Under the pieces are notes generated by a model. The model saw nothing but the letters and a program-made list of their open reading frames with translations, made no database searches and was not told the DNA's origin. The position numbers were made by a program, and so were the translations under genes. A DNA stretch of 11,455 nt from positions 1 to 11,455 of the forward strand of contig CAZVAQ010000110.1 in the NCBI GenBank assembly GCA_964625145.1, written 5' to 3'. Shown in pieces: positions 6,058-11,455 of this stretch. This DNA comes from CAYTRP01 sp964625145 (lineage in GTDB: Bacteria > Sumerlaeota > Sumerlaeia > SLMS01 > JAHLLQ01). Every line of letters starts with the position of its first letter. Within the stretch, counting starts at the first letter, position 1.

Positions 6058-7334
6058 CTAAAACATGAAGTTTGCCCAAGGGTCGGTGGTGCCGACGCCG
6101 GTGCTGTTGGTACCGCCGCTGATGCTGCCTGCCGTGGATGCGTTTACAAGGGTGCCGACTGCGTTGCCCGACACGAGGCTGAAAGCATTGCCAGAGTTGT
6201 CTGCGGCAGTGTTGCGCACGACGAAATTCCCGGATGATTCGCAGCGCAGACCGATTTCATTTTCGACCAGAATGTTCCCATCGATGCGGTTGTCTCCGCT
6301 GGTGCAGCGGATTCCCGCGGAACTGGATTGCGAGTTGTTGGCCTCTGCTATGCAATCGCGGATGGTGCAGTCGTTGGTGACCCGGAACCCATTCAAGGTG
6401 TTTGAACTGGCAAGGCAGGCGGTGGCGATGGAGCCGCGCCCAAGGTCAAAGCCATCCGAGCTGTTGGAGCGGGCAGTGCACTGGCTCAGGTTGGTGGCAA
6501 AGGCGCCCAGAAAGCCATCCTGGCTGTTGCTTGTGCTGATACAACCCACCAGGGTGGCTCCGTTGGCGGTGTTGAATCCATGCTGGGCGTTCTGGCGGGC
6601 GGCACAATTCACGAAGGACGCGCCCTCNNNNNNNNNNNNNNNNNNNNNNNNNNNNNNNNNNNNNNNNNNNNNNNNNNNNNNNNNNNNNNNNNNNNNNNNN
6701 NNNNNNNNNNNNNNNNNNNNNNNNNNNCATGGGCCAGGCAGTCACTCATGACGACGCTGCGTGTGACGCTGATCCCAAAGGTCGTGTTCGAACGCACAAT
6801 CACGCGGGAGATCACCGCCTCGCCATCGAGCAGGATGCCACCACCTCCGCAGGAGGCGACGATCACGTCGGAGATCTTCACGCCACTGGCGTTGATGGCG
6901 CTGATGCCGCCCCCAGGCCAGGATTGGATGGTTCCGTTCGTGATGACCAGGCCGGTGACGGCGGTGCCCACGGTGCCAATGCCTGCAAGCGCCCCACTGA
7001 CCCCGACAAGCGCGAAGCCATTCAGGTCAATCGTCACGTTGTTTGCCGCGACCTCGATTCCCCGGTCGCCCGAAACGCCCGTGACATTCCCCGTGAGGTA
7101 GTAGGACCCCGGAGTGGTAATCCGAAAAACCGAATCCGCATCGCCGGGTGTGTTGACGGAATTGATCGCGGTGCGGGGCTCGATCTGGTCGAGGGTTTTC
7201 ATGGTGGGATTGGGTGCGGCCGGAGGGTTCAGGGGCCCTGCCTCCGTCCGGTTGGTCATCAAGGCTCCTGCAGCCAAGCCACCAATTCCCGCCAGCAGGG
7301 CGCGTCGGTCCTTCAATCCATGTGAGCCATTCAT
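6058..7334 (-). CDS. Tat-signal right-handed beta-helix protein (split by assembly gap)
   Basis: Two pieces of one gene: 202 codons from the ATG at 7334 to the gap, and 189 residues after it. An in-frame GTG immediately before the ATG is also possible. The N-terminus (KDRRALLAGIGGLAAGAL) has a twin-arginine-type signal, followed by a Pro-rich linker, then EPRTAIN, NTPGDADSVFRI, PGSYYLTGNVTGV and NNVTIDLNGFALVGV. This pattern is familiar from beta-helix proteins common in Planctomycetota. The C-terminal half has about five repeats of 21-25 residues with Cys at a fixed place (NCAARQN, GCISTSN, QCTARSN, ACLASSN, DCIAEAN), each followed by a Gly-Phe or Gly-Ile turn. It ends DPWANFMF, with no dockerin or sorting signal. 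It is unrelated in detail to paralogues A-C. Substrate and function are unknown; export by the Tat route is inferred. Confidence 0.82.
6628..6727. other. assembly gap (100 N)
   Basis: Exactly 100 N, a conventional placeholder for unknown length, inside the repeat region of the Tat beta-helix gene. Leftover bases require a true length of 2 modulo 3. If the 21-residue repeat stays in register, 29, 92 or 155 bases would fit. Confidence 0.9.
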
Positions 7335-7370
7335 CACGATGCAATTACTCCGATTGGTAGATGTCAGGGC

Positions 7371-7411
7371 AAAGAAGCCGCCCGGCGAGAATCGAACATA
7401 TCGCCGGGCGG
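7371..7411 (-). terminator. stem-loop terminator candidate after the paired membrane-protein genes
   Basis: A perfect 11-bp inverted repeat, CCGCCCGGCGA (7378-7388) with TCGCCGGGCGG (7401-7411), has a 12-base loop. In the minus-strand direction it is followed by CTTCTTT, a short and imperfect U-tract. It starts 33 bases after the stop at 7445 and lies 43 bases before the beta-helix ATG at 7334. It could therefore end the upstream unit or act as a leader attenuator. Confidence 0.6.
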
Positions 7412-7444
7412 AAGGCAACGAATGTTGCATGGTTGATGATTGGT

Positions 7445-8197
7445 TTATTCCTCGATCAGCGCCTCGACGCCTTCGAAGCTGGGCAGTTCCCGAAGGTCGA
7501 CGTTCGTCAACTTCCGGTTGGCGACCTCCAAAACCACGGCTATGAGGTCATGAGTGGCTTTGTCCGAGGGAGTCAGGTTTTCGCCCCCCGTCGTGATGCG
7601 CGTCAGCGTCCCTTCGAGGTCCCTCAACGCATAGGCATACTCATCGAGCTGCGTGGTGATCTCGGGATCATCGACGGATTCGCGAATCACAGCAACGAGG
7701 GATTCCTTGAAGGCCTCCCTCCCTTCACCGGTCTCGAGATTCTCGCTCATCTCGATGATGGATTGCCGGTTGGCTTCGAGTCCTGTCTGGAGCTCGTCGA
7801 GCAGGTAGGCCGTCATCTTGTCGAGGGCCTCGTCCGACTTCTCCTTGGCGTAGGTTTCGAGATACCGACGCCCCGAGGGCAGTTGATTCTCGAGGACCTC
7901 GTCGACAAGGCGGTTCACCAACGGTCCGGCGTTTGCCCGCGCCTCGCGCTCCGCCGTCGGGCGGTACTCCTTGATGAAAGAGACGAGTTGATAGGCGGCA
8001 ACCCCGGCCAAGTCCTTTGGATTCATGATCTGCCGGACCTGGTAGCCTGCCCATGCGAAGTATCCACAGATGATGGCGAGCAGGATGATGCCCACGATCA
8101 ACGTCGTGTTCCGGGTGCGATTCGAGCGGCGGATCTGGTTGTCCAGCGCCTCGTTGATGGAGACGATTCTCTGATCAACAGTGGATTGTGTGGCCAT
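7445..8197 (-). CDS. single-pass membrane protein of unknown function, paralogue of the upstream gene
   Basis: 250 residues. A short N-terminal helix (VDQRIVSINEALDNQIRR) rich in basic residues just before the membrane is followed by one hydrophobic segment, about residues 33-52 (LIVGIILLAIICGYFAWAGY). By the positive-inside rule the N-terminus is cytoplasmic and the 200-residue C-terminal part is outside. That part is strongly helical and charged, with few Pro or Cys (Glu/Lys/Arg-rich stretches near 75-175), and suggests helical bundles or coiled coil. No known domain or catalytic motif was recognised. It starts 3 bases after the stop of the 8201-9028 gene, with AGGAGG 7 bases upstream, so the two are almost certainly one operon. 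The two proteins share layout and spacing and may form a hetero-oligomer; this is inference. Confidence 0.85.
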   Translation of the reverse strand: MATQSTVDQRIVSINEALDNQIRRSNRTRNTTLIVGIILLAIICGYFAWAGYQVRQIMNPKDLAGVAAYQLVSFIKEYRPTAEREARANAGPLVNRLVDEVLENQLPSGRRYLETYAKEKSDEALDKMTAYLLDELQTGLEANRQSIIEMSENLETGEGREAFKESLVAVIRESVDDPEITTQLDEYAYALRDLEGTLTRITTGGENLTPSDKATHDLIAVVLEVANRKLTNVDLRELPSFEGVEALIEE

Positions 8198-8200
8198 GGT

Positions 8201-9028
8201 TCATCCTCCTCCTTCCGCGACAGCGGCTGCAGTTGCTTTCGATTCGACACCCTGCAGGAACAGGTCGCGAATGACGATGATGGCATACTCCGCCAAGGCG
8301 CGGTTGAACTCGTCATTGAGTCCCACATCATCCAGCTCCTTGAGCCTCGGCGGGATCGGGAACTGACGCAGGCGGGTCTCGATATTGGCCAGGGACTCAA
8401 AGTGCGGCGTGAGCTGTTCCGTCACCACGGCCGAAACGGCCTGGTCCATGACAAGATCCGCGTTCCCCATGACTAATTCGAGTCGCTCCGGATCATCGGC
8501 AAGATCGGGAAAGAGCTGCTGGAAACGCTCGCGAACTCCGGCCTCCACGACATTGACGCGCTCTGCGAGTTGCTCTTCGCTCATGGTCTTGATCGACTCG
8601 AACAGAGTCACCATTTCTCGATCCGAGGCGGCGACCAGCTCCTCCTGACGCTCGATCAGTGCTGTTCTCGCGAGTTCGACAACTTCCGGACCAACAGCTT
8701 CGATGCTCTGCTGCAGTTCGCGGGCGACGGCCGGCTGCACGGTCTCCTCGAACTCCGCGTAGAGAGCCGCATAATACTCCTCGCTGTGGTTGTAAGCATT
8801 GATGAGAGGGTAGAGCAGGTACAGCACCCCACCAACGGCGACCACTGCGATGGCGATTGTGACCAGGCGCGCGGTGGATTTTGCGGCCGAATCCGCGCGT
8901 GTTGCCTCCTGCAGCTTCTTCTCGATCGATTCCAGTTGGCGGGCGATGTTGTCCATCTGGGGCTGAGCAGGCATGGCCCCACCACTGGAATCCGGGTGGA
9001 CTCCCGAATTGGGAGCACCTGTTTCCAT
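8201..9028 (-). CDS. single-pass membrane protein of unknown function, first of the pair
   Basis: 275 residues. A Pro/Gly/Ser-rich, probably disordered start (1-24) is followed by a short amphipathic helix (MDNIARQLESIEKKLQEATR), one membrane segment about 55-74 (LVTIAIAVVAVGGVLYLLYP), and a long charged helical region outside. Residues around 97-145 (PAVARELQQSIEAVGPEVVE and beyond) look like helical bundle or coiled coil and correspond in place to EYRPTAEREARANAGPLVNR in the downstream partner. Near the C-terminus, LAEYAIIVIRDLFLQG parallels the partner's DLIAVVLEVANRKL. The final residues Glu-Gly-Gly-Gly are encoded by the next gene's ribosome site. GGAGG (9034-9038) lies 5 bases before the ATG and supports this start over the internal Met25. 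No family recognised. Confidence 0.85.
   Translation of the reverse strand: METGAPNSGVHPDSSGGAMPAQPQMDNIARQLESIEKKLQEATRADSAAKSTARLVTIAIAVVAVGGVLYLLYPLINAYNHSEEYYAALYAEFEETVQPAVARELQQSIEAVGPEVVELARTALIERQEELVAASDREMVTLFESIKTMSEEQLAERVNVVEAGVRERFQQLFPDLADDPERLELVMGNADLVMDQAVSAVVTEQLTPHFESLANIETRLRQFPIPPRLKELDDVGLNDEFNRALAEYAIIVIRDLFLQGVESKATAAAVAEGGG
8205..8210 (-). promoter_or_regulatory. Shine-Dalgarno site for the 7445-8197 gene, inside the end of the 8201-9028 gene
   Basis: AGGAGG (part of AAGGAGGAGG) lies 7 bases before the ATG at 8197 and encodes the Glu-Gly-Gly-Gly tail of the upstream protein. Confidence 0.7.
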
Positions 9029-9049
9029 GGGATCCTCCGATGTTCAGGT

Positions 9050-9084
9050 ATCGGTCTGCGCTTGCTTACCTCATGATGACCGAT
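9050..9084. promoter_or_regulatory. inverted repeat upstream of the paired membrane-protein genes
   Basis: ATCGGTC (9050-9056) and GACCGAT (9078-9084) are a perfect 7-bp inverted repeat with a 21-base spacer, in the 77-base gap before the 9028 start. It could be an operator or a leader hairpin. No clear promoter was seen with it. Confidence 0.35.
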
Positions 9085-9105
9085 GCCCCACATCCATCAC
9101 ACGGC

Positions 9106-9672
9106 TCAAGGAAAAAAACCAAGCCCGGTTTCGAAAAAAAGGCGTATGCTTCGGTCACCGGCGGGGGACATGCGCCATTCATTGTCGTCCGATGCCATTC
9201 GTTCGTGGTATTCACCACCGGTGACCCATGCGATATTGGAAATCTCGTCCGGATCGGGGCGCACCACTCCCGCGGCCTGAAACATGAAGACATGAATGAA
9301 TTCCCAACCCGTCAATTCGGACGGTTCCTGGCGCGCGATCCACAGCGGCTCGGCGCCAACGATGCCCATCTCCTCCTCGATCTCGCGAACGGCAGCCTCG
9401 TCGTAATCTTCCCCGGGACCGACATGGCCACCGACCGAGACATCCCACCATCCGGGGAGATGGTCCTTGCTGGCGCTCCTTTGCTGGAGCAACACGCGGC
9501 CCATGCCATCATGCAGGACCACATGGACGGCGCGGTGCAGCAGCCCCTCCGTGTGAATCTCCCGCCGAGTCGCCAGACGCACCACGCGATCCTGCTCATC
9601 CACGACCGGAAGTAGCTCGCCATCGGTCTTGGCTTGGGCAAAGTACTCATTCAGTTTGGAGTCGGCGCTCAT
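9106..9672 (-). CDS. Nudix hydrolase, IPP-isomerase-like / YfcD-like subgroup
   Basis: 188 residues from the ATG at 9672, which has AAAGG 7 bases upstream; a GTG at 9687 would add five residues and is less likely. The Nudix box G-x5-E-x7-RE-U-x-EE-x-G-U is complete: Gly82, Glu88, Arg96-Glu97, Glu100-Glu101, Gly103. The preceding HLPGWWDVSVGGHV and VLLQQRS match Nudix proteins related to isopentenyl-diphosphate isomerase such as YfcD. These are metal-dependent hydrolases of nucleoside-diphosphate-linked compounds; the substrate cannot be told here. The gene starts 25 bases after the MATE stop and is likely co-transcribed. Its C-terminal tail is Phe-rich (RLFFETGLGFFP) and encoded across two T7 tracts, so a sequencing-length error in the tail is possible. 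Confidence 0.92.
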   Translation of the reverse strand: MSADSKLNEYFAQAKTDGELLPVVDEQDRVVRLATRREIHTEGLLHRAVHVVLHDGMGRVLLQQRSASKDHLPGWWDVSVGGHVGPGEDYDEAAVREIEEEMGIVGAEPLWIARQEPSELTGWEFIHVFMFQAAGVVRPDPDEISNIAWVTGGEYHERMASDDNEWRMSPAGDRSIRLFFETGLGFFP

Positions 9673-9682
9673 CCTGAAGCCT

Positions 9683-9717
9683 TTCACTCTTCACCCTTCA
9701 CACTTCACTCTTCACAA
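9683..9717. repeat. degenerate heptamer tandem array, TTCACTC type
   Basis: Five contiguous 7-base units on the plus strand: TTCACTC, TTCACCC, TTCACAC, TTCACTC, TTCACAA. The minus-strand reading (GAGTGAA, GTGTGAA, GGGTGAA) supplies the last codons and stop of the MATE gene (Lys-Ser-Glu-Val-stop) and the approach to the Nudix gene's ribosome site. Confidence 0.8.
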
Positions 9718-11203
9718 GGTCCGGTTCGATGACACGGAGATGTCGCCAGTGGCCGGCGCGATAGCGGAACGTGAACGACACCGCGTAGCCCGTGATGGTC
9801 AGCACGACAAAGACCCACATCAACGTCGCTCCCCCACCAAGCCACAGGATCAGCAGGCAGGGCAAGACCAGCAACGTCGTCGGCACCAGCAAGCTGACCC
9901 ACATGATGTAGGTTGTGTCGCCCGCGCCGCGCAGCGCACCGGTCGTGGCCAGGGAGAACGCATCCCCAATCTGGAAGATGGCAGCCATGAACAGGTAAAT
10001 GCGCGCCATCTCCACGATGCGCTGGTATTCCGGACCGTGGTCCTGGCCGCTGAGGAAGATGGCAGACAGCGTGTCGGGAATCACGATGAACGCCACCGAG
10101 AGAATGCCGGAATAGCAGAGGGCGAGGATGAGGCCCGCCGAGGTGGTCTTCTCCGCGAGGTAGGGCTTTCCGGCTCCGATGAAACGCCCGACGAGGATGC
10201 CAATGCCCTGGGAGAAGCCGATCATTGGGCCGAACATCAGCAGGTTCAGCGTCAGCGCAACGTTGCTGGCCGTGAAGGCCGCGAAATCAACATGCGCGAG
10301 CAGCAGCACGAAGACGGTGAAGGAGGCCATGTCGACAAACATCTGAAGGCCCTGTGGCGAACCGTAGCGGAAAAGGCGCCAGGTCAGCGTGGGCTTGAAG
10401 CTGCGGCCCTGCAACAGTCCGAATCCACGGCACGAGCGCGAGAGTGAAATCCGCGCGGTATAGATGCAGGTTCCCAGCGCAAAGCTGATGGTGGTGCCCC
10501 AGGCAGCGCCGCTAACGCCCGGGGTGATGAACGGTGCCCATTGCGGTGGCGAGAAGATCAGCCATCTGTTGAGAAGGATATTTGCGAGAGTGACCGCCGT
10601 CGTCGCCAGCAGGACGAATCGCGTTCGTCCCAGGCCAAGAAAGAACGCCCCTAGCGCCGCGTTGAGAAGCAGGAATGGGCTGCCAAAGGTGACGACGGTG
10701 GCATAGGTGACTTCCAGCCCTATCAGCAGCGGATTGTCCGCGTGCATCCATTGAAATAATGGTCGCCACACCCACACCAGCGCCAACGCGGCCATGCCAA
10801 ATGCGAGGGCGACATAGACGCCCTGCCACACGATGGCGCCGACCGACCTCGGCCGGCCCGCGCCGGTGTATTGCGCAACGAACGTCGAGACGTAAGTCAC
10901 GATCCCCATGGCGATCTGCAGCAACCACCACCAGGTGAGACTGGCGGTGAGCGACGCATTCATGTGCGGCAGTGTCGGGTCGTCGTCATACCACGATAGA
11001 AACAACCGGTCGAAGAACAGGTTGAGAACGCCGCAAAGTGAACTGAGCAGCAGCGGAAAGCCCACGACCGCCAACTGCTTCACGCCGCCATCGCCGTGCA
11101 AAGTCGGCCGCATCCACAAATGGGCGGGCTTCTCATGCCGATGCCTGAAGAACGGCTGGAGAAAGGGTGACAGGGGGGCTTGTTTAGCGGATGGTGAACT
11201 CAC
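9698..11203 (-). CDS. MATE family multidrug/sodium antiporter
   Basis: 501 residues, with about twelve hydrophobic segments in two similar halves. The first half begins AVVGFPLLLSSLCGVLNLFF, with FFDRLFLSWY following; the second begins RLFRYGSPQGLQMFVD, the recurring entry motif of the MATE C-lobe. Other typical parts are VSTFVAQYTGAGRP in the N-lobe and ILVGRFIGAGKP in the C-lobe, and GALRGAGDTTYIMW near the end. MATE proteins export cationic or organic compounds in exchange for Na+ or H+; substrate unknown. The start is GTG at 11203 with GAGG 4 bases ahead. A later ATG at 11113 (residue 31) has no good ribosome site, though the first 30 residues are poorly conserved in character. The last residues are encoded inside the heptamer array, so the C-terminus may be a recent extension. 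Confidence 0.9.
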   Translation of the reverse strand: MSSPSAKQAPLSPFLQPFFRHRHEKPAHLWMRPTLHGDGGVKQLAVVGFPLLLSSLCGVLNLFFDRLFLSWYDDDPTLPHMNASLTASLTWWWLLQIAMGIVTYVSTFVAQYTGAGRPRSVGAIVWQGVYVALAFGMAALALVWVWRPLFQWMHADNPLLIGLEVTYATVVTFGSPFLLLNAALGAFFLGLGRTRFVLLATTAVTLANILLNRWLIFSPPQWAPFITPGVSGAAWGTTISFALGTCIYTARISLSRSCRGFGLLQGRSFKPTLTWRLFRYGSPQGLQMFVDMASFTVFVLLLAHVDFAAFTASNVALTLNLLMFGPMIGFSQGIGILVGRFIGAGKPYLAEKTTSAGLILALCYSGILSVAFIVIPDTLSAIFLSGQDHGPEYQRIVEMARIYLFMAAIFQIGDAFSLATTGALRGAGDTTYIMWVSLLVPTTLLVLPCLLILWLGGGATLMWVFVVLTITGYAVSFTFRYRAGHWRHLRVIEPDLVKSEV

Positions 11204-11455
11204 GGGACCTCGCCGGCTGCAGACCCAAGACCGGAGTCCGAAGAAAAGGGCCGAAGGCGGCGGTGGCGGTCAATGGGAGGGTTGGGGAGAATCGTGGGTT
11301 CTCCGTTCGACATTCGTCGCTCCCTGCCTTCGGTGGAGTTGGGATTGAGCGAAGGTATTGAATCAACTTGGACGAGGCGCCCCATGAATCGTACGCCCCG
11401 CGCACTATGCCATATTCCAGCAGGGGCCCACCCCGGAGGGGTGACATTTCAGTAG
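11204..11455. other. 252-base region upstream of the MATE gene, no convincing gene
   Basis: Short open frames exist on both strands but lack ribosome sites and have low-complexity Pro/Arg/Ser translations. Visible structures are a perfect 6-bp stem GGAGAA/TTCTCC (11286-11291/11299-11304) with a 7-base loop, a loosely heptameric stretch at 11298-11325 (GTTCTCC, GTTCGAC, ATTCGTC), and the hairpin at the right edge. The MATE promoter is presumably here, but none was identified. Confidence 0.55.
11429..11443. repeat. CACCCC-GGA-GGGGTG hairpin at right edge
   Basis: A perfect 6-bp stem with a 3-base loop, flanked by GGGCC and GACATTTCAG, near the window end. Its compact palindromic form resembles short intergenic repeats of many genomes, but copy number cannot be judged here. 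Confidence 0.45.

Noticed and set aside
7389..7400. GTTCGATTC in the stem-loop, resembling a tRNA T-arm
   Set aside because: The neighbouring bases do not form a T-stem or cloverleaf; the sequence is the loop of an 11-bp hairpin.
7361..8476. 371-codon plus-strand open frame antisense to the membrane pair
   Set aside because: Its translation is rich in Asp, Arg, His and Gln with no family features, and it overlaps two minus-strand genes with good ribosome sites and membrane segments. It is a shadow of GC-rich coding sequence.
9112..9131. Possible terminator at the end of the Nudix gene (AAACC-loop-GGTTT plus T7)
   Set aside because: Only two GC pairs, the stem overlaps the T-tract, and it lies within the coding sequence. 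Too weak to annotate.
9629..10447. 272-codon plus-strand frame opposite the MATE gene
   Set aside because: The translation is highly charged and repetitive (Glu/Arg/His/Gln), typical of the antisense of a membrane protein gene.
11273..11455. 60-codon plus-strand frame at the right edge
   Set aside because: No ribosome site, low-complexity translation, and it ends in a palindromic repeat. Probably not a gene.

Overview
The window comes from a GC-rich bacterial genome, probably a draft or metagenome-assembled contig, because it carries two runs of N: 20 at 1738-1757 and exactly 100 at 6628-6727. The host cannot be named from sequence alone. Secreted right-handed beta-helix proteins with dockerin-type calcium repeats, a Tat-exported beta-helix protein of a kind common in Planctomycetota, and an NtrC-type regulator suggest a Planctomycetota-, Sumerlaeota- or other PVC-like lineage. 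This is inference.

Left block (1-3497, minus strand): three tandem paralogues read right to left as one operon. Each has a signal peptide, a beta-helix body and, where visible, a C-terminal pair of dockerin-type calcium loops. Coding regions overlap by 1 base (2226) and 4 bases (966-969), so translation is probably coupled. The leftmost copy runs off the window edge, and the middle copy is split by the 20-N gap.

Middle block (3498-6057): a 271-base divergent intergenic region, then two plus-strand genes: a sigma-54-dependent NtrC-family response regulator (3769-5247) and an AlkA-like DNA-3-methyladenine glycosylase (5277-5966). No sensor kinase is visible. A short array of degenerate heptamers follows the glycosylase.

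Right block (6058-11203, all minus strand, transcribed leftward): a MATE transporter, a Nudix hydrolase, two adjacent and mutually similar single-pass membrane proteins of unknown function, a terminator-like stem-loop, and a Tat-signal beta-helix protein interrupted by the 100-N gap. A second heptamer array lies between the MATE and Nudix genes and contains the MATE stop codon. The final 252 bases hold no convincing gene but contain palindromes.

The least explained items are the beta-helix/dockerin operon (with a G9 tract), the paired unknown membrane proteins (7445-9028) and the two unrelated heptamer arrays. No CRISPR array, transposase, rRNA or tRNA was seen. No known multi-gene defence or biosynthetic system could be identified.
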